Assembly: GCA_039720395.1 (NCBI GenBank)
Contig: CM077826.1
Location: 16,865,907-16,929,906, forward strand
Reading direction: 5' to 3'
DNA: 64,000 nucleotides
Origin: Liquidambar formosana
Lineage: Eukaryota; Streptophyta; Magnoliopsida; Saxifragales; Altingiaceae
Shown here: piece by piece, positions 46,484 through 58,318 of the stretch
Numbering within the stretch: the stretch's first letter is position 1
Layout: every line of letters starts with the position of its first letter
The notes under the pieces: generated by a model
What the model saw: only the letters and a program-made list of their open reading frames with translations
Database searches by the model: none
Told to the model about the DNA's origin: nothing
Made by a program: the position numbers and the translations under genes

Positions 46484-49400
46484 TATCACACCCCATTTTT
46501 GTCACCTTAGCTAGGACATATCATTTCATGTAGGATTTTGAGTCCTTTTTGAGTTTAGTCTTTTGCATTGAGTTTCTATGGCATTGAATATCATGTGTAT
46601 GAATTTTGAAGTGATTTGGAGTTCATTTCGATAGTCAATAAGAACTTTTGCGACTTTAAGGGCATAATCGTCTTTTAAGCCGTATATTTTCCATTTGACC
46701 TTGGAATGAATCCCGAGTCATTCCCTCAAGTTCATATGGTTATATAGAGTCCATATATAGGTTCAATTTCATGAATTAATGGTTTAAGATCAATTCGGCT
46801 CGTAATGGTTCGGGTTGGCTAAAAGACCCTTTCTTGGTTTGCTCAAATTGACTCATAAGACCCAATCAATTTTCTCTCAATTAACTTCAATTGGGCTTTA
46901 TTTATGTCCTAAACATGTTTAGAAAGATCGATTTTCGATTGGGAAAGCATTCGGTTCGACCTTGTGTACAAACCCAGCTTAGCGACGGTGAAGCACCATG
47001 GTTAACCACCTTTGTAAAACCTAACCATGCACCCATGGTTGAGGATTTTTGTCCCAAAATACTTAAAAATGTGTTCCCCTTCGAAACACGGTCGTTTTGG
47101 CTTTTATTTCGTCAAAATCGGACTTAATTTGAGCATTTTAGGACTTCTACAGCAAGTGGGAGTCAAAACCAGAGAAAAAATAGAGGACCCTCGGGTAACC
47201 GTCCGGGGCTGGACGGTCAGCCGTCTGGGCCCAGACGGCTAACCGTCCAGGCCTAGTTGGTCACCCAAGGAGTCCTTCTTTAAGTCAAACTCTGACTCTT
47301 CTATCCCTCTTTTGACGGTTTCCTCCGCCAAAACAACTTGTCTGAGCTTAGGAGTGTGTAGGTTTGAGTTGTTTGAGCACCAAGAGAGTCTCTAATAGCC
47401 CTAGGATCATTATTTAGTGAATTAATCCTAGCCATTGGTTTAGGGGGTCAGTTCTCTATATAAAGGACATGATATTCAGCACATAGGGGGAGGTTAATTG
47501 CACTTTACACTTAGAGAGAGAGGGAGCTACGAGTTTGGAGAGCTAGAAGGACTTCAAGAGGAGGCTCTTCAACCCCAAGCAAGCAAGGAGACAAGAGGTT
47601 TGAAGACAAGGAAGAGTCTACAAGAGGTAAGCCTACCCCTTTAATGCTGAATATGAATTTCTGCTTCTCCTTCTTCTCTTTATTCTTCTTCTTCTAAGAT
47701 AGCTATGGTGCATGCAATTTTTCTTCTTATAGATGGAATTCAATGTTTATGTGATATTATATGAATGATTTTAGGATAGTTCATGGCTTTATATGCTTGA
47801 TAATCCCTGGTTTGCAAGGGATTTGAAAGTATTACTCTTTCTACCTCCTTAAATCATGCATAGTCCACATGTTTAGGTTGCTGTGATTGTTATCATGAAT
47901 TGATGCTCCTGTTAGTTAGTATATGTGATATGAATGATATTCATGATAATTTGAGCATGTCTTAGAGTCGTTTCATATGTCCTAATGCATAGTTGTGAGA
48001 TTAGGGTTTCGATAACCCTGAAATCACATAGGTCTTATACAACATGCTTAGCTTAGCTTTTTGAGCTGTTGCTCATCATAGTCATTCTATATATGCTGCA
48101 TATAGTTGAATCATGCTAGGTTTGCATTCATATAGTATATTTTATAGGGTTTTTGGAGATATTATCATTTTCTAAGGATAATTATCCTTTTCGTTGAGTG
48201 AGGTTTTGCATGAGAGTCTTCTGTGATGTGTTTAAGCATGAAATCTTTTCTGTTGTGTTCTATGGTATATATTTTACGTAGGATATGCTGATTGCACCTA
48301 CCCATAACGACTTTCTTACGTGAAATTATCCTAGGATAGTTTCGCTTAAGAAAGCTCGCCGTAGGAAGGTTTATTTTCATATTTTACATGAAATATCATC
48401 TTTTTGGTTAGAATATGCTTTGTTATCATGTTTATTGATGTTATTGGAGTCTCCCATGCTTGTTAGTGTGTCTTTCATAGGTTTTTATGCATGTTAGTCG
48501 AGTCATTGCATGTAGGATTGAGTTAGAGTCCCTAGTTATTCATTATTCTTGTTGTTTGCATGATTAATGGATGATTTTAGGCCTTGTCAAGGTTCTGTCC
48601 AGATTAGTATTTTGCTTTCTTTGCATGATTATGTGCACTTGTAAGGGTGCAAACAGGTACAATGCTTGTCCTATTGCAAATAGGGCTGCTATGGTCTGAA
48701 ATGGCTAATGTTTGGAGCTTTTGCGCTCAGGTAAGTAGGGTTTGAAGGTGCCCCAATTCACCTTTCTTTTTCTTTCTTTTCTCTTCTCCCTCTTAGGGTT
48801 ACTTCTTAATACAAGCTTATGGTAATTATCAAAGGTTTCCTTCAATATAAAATTCTGGTTTTTATCAAGGTTTTCCTCTTATGGAAGTTTTCTGTTTTGG
48901 ATTAAACCAATATCTTTTCAAATAAGGAAACCTAGGGTTTTTACCATAGGTTTGTATTAGGTTGTAACCCTATTCTTTTCGAACTACGTGGACTTTGATC
49001 CATGTATTTCGCTGCATGGTACGTAGGCGCTCTTCGTGAGGCTCAAGTCCGTTCTAGGATCCAAGTATCCTAGGCTTTTTCTTTTCTTCTCTTTTCTTTT
49101 TTTTTGTTTTGTTTTATTTGAGTGATTATGCATGAGATGATTGGATGAAATATATGATATGCATGCTGCCTTGTGTTGATATATGATGATATTTGAGTGG
49201 AAAAGATATTAAGTTAGCCCAATCAAATTAAGAGACCAACTCGGGCGATGTGGGTGCCTATGGGTTTTTGCCCAGAACCTTCCCACGTCGTAACTTAGCC
49301 CCCGGATCCAATTTTCTGGTTTCAAAGACTTTGCTTTTTCCTTTAATGGAGTCATGTGGTTTTGAAAATAAAACATTTTTGTGGTTTTCCTCTTTTCCCT

Positions 49401-49504
49401 AAAAAATGAGGTGGCGACTCTCTTTTTGTTTGTTGTCTTTAAACCTCCTTATATGATTTTTGCCAAACCCTTGTGGGCTCCGCGCACTTTTCCATGGGTT
49501 CACA
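46484..49504 (+). repeat. 3' LTR of element D
   Basis: Same length as the 5' LTR. Its first dinucleotide is TA in place of TG, a likely G-to-A change after insertion. Preceded by CCAATGAGGGGCTTC, a weak polypurine candidate shared with A. Ends TTCACA, followed by TSD GGCTC. Confidence 0.95.
47190..47269. promoter_or_regulatory. 80-bp four-site module, 3' LTR of D
   Basis: Copy of 29792-29871 with one change near the right end (CCCAAG for CCCGAG). Confidence 0.87.
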
Positions 49505-52341
49505 GGCTCATATCCTAGCCCAAAGGTGTATGAGGTGACACAGCTTTGAATAGACTTAGGGATCCCTTGTTGGCGACGCCCTAGCCCCATGCCTGGAAAG
49601 AAACTCATTCTTCTCATGATTTCACCAACATGCAAGTTGCCATGGGGGTAAAAGTCCAAGGGTATTAACTCACCCTTCTCGAGCTCTTTCTCAATGCATT
49701 GGACATAGTCAAACCCAGATAGTGGTACTGCTGCTGATTCAGGTTGTATCTCACATATAGGCATGCCTGCGAGTTTCAATTCATAGTCCCCTTGAAGCGT
49801 TACTATGGCTCCTTCATAAGGAAACTTCACCTTTTGATGGAGTGAAGATGGCACAGCCCCAGCAGGATGGATCCAAGGTCGGCCCAATAGCAAGTTGAAA
49901 CATGACGGCACATCCAACACTTGCAATTCCACCCTAAATTCAGTGGGTCCCATGATAAGAAGCAAAGTAACTACCCCTATTACTTCTCAGCGGGTGTTGT
50001 CATAGGCTCTTACGGTCTGTCCAGATGGCGTGAAATCGGTGGGTCCCAAACCCAAGACAGTGGCAGTTCTGAGAGGGCATACATTCAGTGCAGACCCATT
50101 GTCGATAAGGACGGTAGGTACCCTCTTCCCCATAGTATCAACGGTCACATAGAGAGCTTGAGAATGGCTTGGCCCGCTTTTGGGTAGGTCCACATCGGTG
50201 AACACGATGGTTGAGTTCTTGAGAGTTGGATTCACCAAATGTACCAATCCCTCGGGAGATGTGTCAACAGGCACTTGTATCTGATTCAGCAGTTTCAACA
50301 CGGTCTGTCTGTGCTTGTGCGAGGCCATGAGCAAGCCCCAAATAGTGATGTTGGCATTTGTCTTTTTCAGCTGCCTAAGCACCTCATCCTCTTCTTTTTG
50401 CAAGCTAGGACGCCTCTGCCCTTCCAAATCTTCCAATGGATTCTCAGACTCTAGGTGGGGAAGCTTGAAATGACGACCCCCTCTGGTTATATGATCCAGC
50501 TCATCATCACTAGCCCATATATCATGGACTTCCTTGGAGTCATTCATTAAGTCATCCCATTCTATCATGTCAATGCTCTCCATTTCTGTCGGCAAGTCAT
50601 CCCAACCTGTAGGGACTATCGGCTCATTCGATATCGGACTTGGGCTTGAGTATAGCACATAGTAATCAAATTTCCCCGACGATTCACCTAATAGGCCAAC
50701 TTGAGGATCCCCTGCTTCATATCTTTCTTTCAGCTCTTGTTGGATAGATTTCTTTGGCAACAACAAAACCTTTTGGTCAATGAGGTCTTGAATGATCTTC
50801 TTTAGTATAGAACAAGCCTCGGTGTCATGGCCGGGTGCACGATGGTATTGGCAATATTGGTGAGGGGTTGATGGCCTTGGCTTTGGTGGAAGTGGCATGA
50901 TAAGGTTGTTATTGCGGCAAATGGTGAAAAGACGGGTTAAGGTCATGAGGAGTGGAGTGTATTGTCTTATGGGACGGCGAGGGCGAGAGGATTCAACCCC
51001 AATGGCATTTATGGTGTTAGGTGGAGGTGTGTTGTTATGAGATGGGAGAGGATTTCGGGTGACATTTGGACGGGTTGGTGGTGAGATGATTTGTTTGTCA
51101 ATGAGGTCTTGGACTTGATGGCGAAGGCGAACACAACGATTGGTGGCATGGCCTTTGGATTGGTGGTACTTGCAGTACTCATTCTCATTGTAGTTCTTGG
51201 GTAAGGGATTTGGTGGGGGTCTTGGGTCGAGTGGCTTTAATAGGTCACGGCTTATGAGCTTTTCAAGGACCCTTTCGAGTGGCATGAATAGGTCGGTGAA
51301 ATGGCGAGGTGGGTTGACATCATTGAGAGAGAAGGGTTGGATGGGTTGAGTTATAGTGTTGACCTCAGCATTGTTCTTCCCAGTAAAGTTTGTCTTGCGA
51401 CTCCTCACTTCCTCAGTTTTGGTTGTCCCATCATTGATAGCATCTTCAACCTGCGTGCCAGCCCCAATAAGAGCTTTGAAATTGGGGAAATAGTGGGCAA
51501 ATAAGTGCTTGTGATACATGGGCAGCAAGTTCTTAACTACCACCTGAATTTGGTCTTCCTTATTTGGCCTATCCGTCATTCTCGACGCTTTTTGTCTCCA
51601 CCTTGTAATGTAAGCGGAGAAAATTTCATGAGCCCCTTGCTTGGTAGTTTCCAGGTCTCTCCGGGTAACATCCACCTCTGTGTTGTACTTGTAGTGCTCC
51701 GAAAACTCATTGCATATGTCTTCCCAAGTCCGAGTTCTGTTCTCATCCAAGGACAAGAACCATTTCAAAGCAGAAGTGGCCAAGGTTTCTTGGAACATTT
51801 GAGCTAAAAGCTCGTCGGTGGCCCCTCGAGGGTGCATGGCCCGTACATACATCTTCAAATGGGTCTTAGGGCAACCCGTCCCATCGAACTTTTCTAACTC
51901 CGACATCTTGAATTGCAATGGAATACGAACCGTTGGAAACAGAGATAAAGTCCGCACATCGACCATGTCATCAGCCCTACGAATCCCTTTTATAGTTCTC
52001 TCCAAAGCTTCTACCTTGCTAGCTAACACGGAATCATTGCTAGAACCTTTCCCCTTGGCTTCCCCTTCTAGGTTGGTGACCAAAGGTTTCGAGCTACTTT
52101 CCCCCCTTATCTTAGTGTTCTCATTGGATTGTGGTCCCTCTTCGGTGCCAGCCCCATGAGGTATACCCGAGGAATGGGCCTTAGAGCCATTTTGTTCAAG
52201 ATCCGCCATCTTCTGTTGGTTCTCTTGAACCATTTTCAATGCGGTATCGGATGTCTCGGCGGTATGGTCAAGCTTAGCCATGATGGCTTTCAGGCAAGCC
52301 TCAAGGTCAAAGTGCCCCTCACTAGTTCTTTCATCGGCCAT
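49505..52341 (-). pseudogene. Gag-protease part of element A (one stop)
   Basis: ATG 52341 (MADERTSEG) opens a frame that also extends upstream to a GTG at 52407. It shows the gag core, two CHHC zinc knuckles (CKYHQSKGHATNRC, CQYHRAPGHDTEAC), the retropepsin with DNGSALNV and the G-patch-like GMGLGRRQQG. A single TGA at 49987-49989, where D has CGT/AGA-type arginine context (NTRREV), interrupts the protease. The reading stops at 49505 because element D is inserted, and continues at 29086. Confidence 0.9.
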
Positions 52342-53192
52342 GTCTGTCTGATGGGTAGGTTCGACACTCACTAGACGCCCTTGCAGATTGCGAATCCAAG
52401 CCAGCACGTCTATGGATAAAAATTTTAACCTTTAGCCTAAGGACTTATCCTAAACCTCCATATTTTCCTTAATGAACTCGATCTCTACACCATGTTCAAT
52501 TAATTCATTCCTTTTATCCAATTACCTTTACAAGGGTCATGGATTAAGGGTATGTTTAAAAGAATAAGGTATAGAGTCCTTCGATTAGGTTTAATTAATC
52601 CCCTAGGACTAGCACATCACAAACATAGCTTTACATCCTATTTCCTTAATTTATTCCTCCTAACCCATGACCTTAACGAAGGTTAAGGTTTAAAGGTCTA
52701 TGTTAAGGGCATAAGATATAAAGCCTCACACCACAAACACGGCATAGCATCATTACAAACAAATGTGGGTGCATAAAGGTGAGACCATAGTGTCCTACAA
52801 GGCCCACTACATGAACTAAAAGAGGGTAGGCTAGGGTCCTTCACTTGCTTGAGCAATCCTTATACCTAACCACATGTGACATCAGGAACGCCGCGTGGGT
52901 CCAGCAGTACATGATTAACTCATTTAATATACCCAAGGGCAAGCCCAAGGGTACTAGGCAAGAGAAGTTGATAGCTTTCGCCCCAACACTTGGAATCAGG
53001 AAAACCAAGGTTGAAACTAGGCCGATCGTTGGCAAGGATACATCGAGGGACATCGATCCTAGCATGCAAGAGTTTGCGCACACAATGCAATAAATAAAAG
53101 CATACAATCAAGCGGATGCAATGTGATTGATTTTAATTAATCATAAGAAATTAACTTAGCCCAATTAAACTTTATAGAGTCTAGCCCACAAA
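52342..53192 (-). other. Leader of element A
   Basis: Untranslated region collinear with the leader of element I; short ORFs near 52841-53107 occur on both strands and are not called as genes. Confidence 0.65.
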
Positions 53193-53210
53193 TCCCCAGT
53201 GGAGTCGCCA
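53193..53210 (-). other. Primer binding site of element A
   Basis: Minus strand TGGCGACTCCACTGGGGA, three bases from the LTR edge at 53214. Confidence 0.88.
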
Positions 53211-53213
53211 AAC

Positions 53214-55931
53214 TGCGAACCCCGGAAATTGGGCCCACGAGGGATTGACGAAAAAGATAAGATTGGTTAGGTTTGAAGAAGAAAAAGGAGTCGCCACCTT
53301 ATTTTTTAAAGGAAACAAGGAAAACCCTAAAAGTAGTTTGTTTTAGGAAAACAATTTGAATGACTCCATAAAAAAGGAAAGGCAAGAACCAATCTTTTGG
53401 AAACCAAAGAAATCGGGGATTCGGAGGCTAAGTTATGACATGGGAAGGTTCTAGGCAAAGCCTATAGGCACCCATGTCACCCTTTCAGTCTCTCAGTTCA
53501 TTTGGGCTAAATTAAGATCTTTCCATACAAAAATCAGCAAGTATATCATCACAAGGATTGCATGCATATCATATATTTCATTCATCCATCCATGCATAAT
53601 AAGCACATAAAAACATAAAATAAAGAAAAAAGAAAACAAAAAGAAACCTAGGATGCTTGGATCCTAGAACGGACTTGAGCCTCACGAAGAACGCCTACGT
53701 ACCATGCAACGAAATACACGGATCAAAGTCCACGTAGTTCGATTAGAAGTAGGGTTAAGTTCTAATACAAACCTATGGTTAAAACCCTAGGTTTCCTTAC
53801 TTGAAAAAGAGTTGAATATGATAGATAAACCAAGTTTGAAATTAGGAAAATTCCACAAAATGGAAACCTTGATAAAAACAGAATTTTGTTGGTTAAGGAA
53901 ACCCTAGATTTAAACCATAGACTTGTATTAAAAATTAACCCTAGGAGAGAGAAGAGAAAGAGTTAAGGGTGAGAGGTGAATTGGGGCACCTTCACACCCA
54001 CTTACCTGAGCGCAATAACTCCAAGCATTAGCCATTTCAAGCATTGGCAGCCTTATTTGCCATAGGACAAATACCACACCTATTTACACCCTTACACGTG
54101 CTCAAAACCATGCAAAAATACTAACATGCAAATCTGGACAGAATAGTATTATGGCCTAAAATCATCCACTAAGCATGCTAACAACAAAAACAGCAAACTT
54201 TCATAAGCCCTAACACAATCCTAGAACCATATCATGCATAAAAACCCTAGAACGAACTAACATGCATGCAAAAATATCATATTTACTCCATATGCAAAAC
54301 ATATATAGCAAACATGAAGAAAAACCAATGAAAAGACCTACTTTAACATGCTGTATGAAAACTAACACAAAACAAGGACTCTAAAACCCTAAACTCACAA
54401 ATATGCTTAAAAACATACAAAACCAACTCTAAACATGCTAAAATAAAACTAAACAGAACCTAAACCATGCATATTAATTAACTAAAGCAATAAAATATGA
54501 CAAGAAACCTAACTCTAACATGCAATATCACTATCCTAGAACAAGGACAACAGAAACACAAGAATCATAACTATGCATTGGAACCTATGAACTAACTCTA
54601 AAGTATGCCAAACTCATCATGAACATTATCAATATCACATGTATTAGCTAATAGAAACTTCAATTCATGGTAGAAATTACAAGCATTACATGCAATAGAG
54701 CTATCCTACATGATACTTTTGTTTAAGTTTGAACAGAAAAGAGGAATACCTTGGGAAGAGCCTTCCTTGCTGCTGTATGAACTCCCTCTTGCTCTTGTGG
54801 ATGTCTTCAATCAATATTCTCCAAGGCTACAGCAAGAACTCTAGCTCTCCTTCAAGTCTCTCTCTCTTATTCTCTCTCAAACACTTAGGTTTTTAGGCAT
54901 AAAGTGGCTCCCCTTGTGTTGAAGCATAGGGGGGTATTTATAGACTTCAATTAGGATTAACCAATGACTGTGATTAAAACCCTAAAAATTAATCCAAGGG
55001 CTATTAGAGACCCCCTTGGGGCTTAAGTAACTCAAAAGTTACCAAAAATTAGAAGGAAACCCGTCCAAAAGAGCCCTTGTACGTCAAAATAGGGAAGATT
55101 CCGCTTCAGCAAGGAAACATAAAGCAATTAGGAAAGTGCTCTCGAGTGACCACCAGGGCCTGGGCGGCTAGCCACGTGGGCGCAAGCGGCTAGCCGCCCG
55201 GGGCTGGGTGGTCATCCGAGCCCATTTCGGATTTTTCTCCTATTTTGACTCTCAATGCTTCTAGAAGTGTTTCAAGGGCCAAATGAACTCCGATTTTGAT
55301 GAAACAAAAGCCAAAACGACCGTGTTTCGATAAGGAATATGTTTTTGAACATTTTAGGGTGAAAACCACTAACCATGGGGGCATGGTTAAGTTTGAACAA
55401 GGCGGTTAACCACTATGCTCTACCTTTGCTAAGCATAGGCATGCACATAGGGTCAAACCAAACATTTTCCATATCAAAATTGAACTTCATAAAACAATTT
55501 TGGGGGTAAAATGATGACTAATGAAAGTCAATTTGAAAAGATTTGATTGGTAATTGTGAGTCAATTAGAGCTAACCCAAAGGAGGGTCAATTAACCAATC
55601 TTGAACTGTATTGAGCCATTTTAATCCCGAGCCATTGATTTATCAAATTGAACCTAGAAATACCTCCTATGCATCCATATGAACTCCAATTGACAATTTA
55701 GAGATCATTTCAAGGTCAAAAGAAAAGTTTGTGACTTAAAAGACAATTATGCCCCTCAAGTCACAAAAGCTCTTATTATCCCTTAAGATCAACTCCGAAT
55801 TGAACCAAAATTCATATACATTGTCCTTGTGACTCTAGAAACCTAATGCAAATGACTAGACTTAAAAACCAAACAAAAACATGCATGAAATGATGAGCCC
55901 TAGTAAGGTGGTGCAAAAATGGGGTGTGACA
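53214..55931 (-). repeat. 5' LTR of element A (2718 bp)
   Basis: Minus strand starts TGTCACACCCCATTTTTG; the outer edge at 55931 is followed by TSD CTCTC. The inner end reads TTCGCA instead of TTCACA on the minus strand. TATAAATA is at 54935-54942 and GGTGGCGACTCC (minus) at 53288-53299. Confidence 0.93.
55141..55220. promoter_or_regulatory. 80-bp four-site module, 5' LTR of A
   Basis: Same as 15887-15966 but with several substitutions (CTCGAG and CATCCGAG at the ends, GGGCGCAAG in the middle). Both inner GGCTAGCC sites are kept. Confidence 0.82.
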
Positions 55932-58318
55932 CTCTCTTTTGGGCTTGTAGATGATCCAAGGCTAATAACCTAACATCATCTAGATCATCTAATTTAGCCA
56001 TCATGGCATCATAATAATCCTAAGTACTTAAATCATTCTGCTTAGCAACTCTGAAGGATCGAACAGTTACCTTCATTGCTAGAATTGCATCATGTCCATA
56101 AGTCAGGGCGAATGGAGTTGTACCTGTGCTAGTTCTTTTAGAATTTCGATAAGCCCACAACATTTCTGATAATAACTCATGCCATGCTCGAGGGTTTTCC
56201 TCGATCATCTTTTCAATATTTACCTTTAAAATTTTATTTGTTGATTCGGCCTGCCCATTAGCTTGAGCATAATAAGGCGTCAAGTGCATGATTTCAAAAC
56301 CATATTCCTTGGCAAACACCCTTACCTCATTACCAGTAAACATTGTTCCTTGGTCAGTAGTGATTGATTGAGGTAAACCGAATCTATGAATGATATTCTC
56401 TTTAATACACTTTATCACTTCGGTCTAGGAGACCGAGGGCATTGGGATGGCTTCTACCCACTTGGTAAAATAATTTGTTGCCACTCAAACGAAGGCATCC
56501 CTTTTGGATGATTCAGGGTAAATCTTACCAATCACATCCATCGCCCAGCCCCTAAATGGCCAGGGTTTAACTATGGATTGTAACCCAATAGCTGGTGCAT
56601 GCTGTACTGGCCCGTGAATTTGACAGACTTGACATCCTTTAGCATAATTCAAGGAATCTTTCATTATATTCGGCCAATAATAGCCATATCTCCTTATGAG
56701 CCATCTCATTTTAACACCAGCCTGGTGTGCCCCACAAATTCCCTCATGGACTTCGGCCATGACTTGCATTAACTGAAATTGAGAAAGGCACAAACATAAA
56801 AGGCCATCCACATTCTTTTTATATAATTCATCATCCAAGACGACAAACTTTAAAGCTCTTTTCCTAACCTTATAGTCGGTCTGAATCGATGGATTTTGTA
56901 AGTATTTTATGATTGGAAATCTCCAATCATCTTGTGCAACATCCAACGACATCACCAATTCACTAGGACCGAATCTATTTACTAAGGATGATTCCAACCT
57001 CCTTTCTATAGTAATTGTCCTGGTAAGAACACTTAGAGGGATTTTTAATCCAGAAGTTATTTGAGCTAATTCATTTGCTTCATTGTTTTCTTTTCTAGGA
57101 ACACATTTAAATAAGACATCAGCAAACAAACCCAACAAATACTTGGCGATTCTATTGTATTCGACCAGAGAGTCACTCACGCATTTGAAGTCACCAGATA
57201 ACTGTCTCAAAATTAATTGAGAATCCCCAATAACGAGGATATTTGAAACATTCAAATCTACTAATAAACTTAAGCCAATAATGAGGGCTTTATATTCAGC
57301 TTGATTGTTCGTACAATTAAAGTCCAATTTGAATGATAACTGAGTTCTTTTATTGGTGGGGGATATCAAGACAATCCCTGCTCCAACCGATTCTTCAGTT
57401 CTTGAGCCATCAAACATTAGAATCCAGGGGATTACAGAGATACATCCAATCTCCATAGTAGGCAAAATTTCAGGGACTTCCCCCAAATTAGGATGGCTGG
57501 CTAGGAAATCGGCCAATGCTTGGCCTTCAATCGCCTTTTGAGGAGTGTACTGCAAACAGAATTCAATTAAAACTAACGACCATTTTGCAAATTTTCCCCT
57601 TACAATCGGCCTACTCAATATGTACTTAACCACATCAGTTTAACATATTATGTAAACCAAAACAGGCAATATATAATATCTTAACTTAATATATGAAAAG
57701 TACAAAGCCAAACATAGTTTTTCAATCGGTGTGTATCTACACTCGATCTCATTCAACAGTTTATTAAGGAAATAAACGGTCTGCTCATGTCCATCAACCC
57801 TATCTTGAGCCAGCAATGCTCCAATAAATTTTTCAGAGGCCGATATATACAACTTTAAGGGTTATCCCTGGGGTGGCATCAACACCGATGGCTTCATAAG
57901 ATATTCTTTCAGCTGGTCGAAAGCTTCCTGATGCTGCCCGTCCCACTTGAAGTCGTCTTCTGCTCGTATCTTCAGCAGAGGAGAGAAGGCTTTAGTTTGC
58001 CCTGCACAATTAGAAATAAAACGGCATAAGAAATTAACTTGACTGAGAAATCTTTGAAGTTCTTTTTTATTAGATGGTGGTTTTGCATCAATAATTGCCT
58101 TTGTTTTATTTTTATCAACTTCAATCCCCCTTTGGTGAAAAAGGTAACCTAGGAAATTCCCAGCAGACACACCAAAGGCACATTTTAAGGGATCATCTTT
58201 AAACTATGGGCACGCATTCTTTCGAAAGACTTCCTTAGATCGATCATATGAATGTCCAGATCTGAAGATTTAACCACTACATCATCTATGTATACTTCCA
58301 TAAATTTTCTAATCATAT
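55932..58318 (-). pseudogene. pol: Pol of element B: RT end, RNase H domains, integrase, broken
   Basis: Continuing from the RT half at 61427, the minus strand reads MIRKFMEVYIDD (YIDD at 58281-58292). It then shows the RT thumb (FGVSAGNFLGYLFHQRGIEV), a first RNase H with Ser instead of the catalytic Asp (YISASEKFIGALL), a second RNase H (MFDGSRTEESVGAG, NNQAEYKAL, GDSQLI), an integrase zinc finger (GCQVCQIHG) and core (GWAMDVIGK, TTDQGTMFTG, NGQAEST). Stops and frameshifts near 58195, 57853, 57640, 56486 and 56420 break it. The last part is at 12328-12509 beyond element A. Confidence 0.88.

Larger units (their letters stand above)
29087..49504 (+). mobile_element. Element D: complete Tat/Ogre-like retrotransposon (20,418 bp)
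   Basis: Both LTRs are 3021 bp (29087-32107, 46484-49504), with perfect TSD GGCTC at 29082-29086 and 49505-49509. Order: 5' LTR, PBS, leader, gag-protease-G-patch, intron, pol, antisense DUF7745-like gene, antisense PMD gene, hairpin array, 3' LTR. A hand count finds about 20 LTR differences (about 0.7 percent), so the insertion is recent. Pol is fully open; gag-pro has three in-frame stops. Confidence 0.96.
12510..55931 (-). mobile_element. Element A: Tat/Ogre-like retrotransposon with nested insertions
   Basis: LTRs lie at 12510-16677 and 53214-55931. The TSD CTCTC is present at 12505-12509 and 55932-55936. Without its three insertions (copia-like solo LTR, solo LTR E, element D) the element is about 20 kb. 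Order on the minus strand: 5' LTR, PBS 53193-53210, gag-protease, intron, pol, antisense DUF7745 and PMD genes, hairpin array, 3' LTR. By hand the LTRs differ at about 45-50 sites. Pol is dead, but gag has few lesions and the antisense PMD gene is open. Confidence 0.93.
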
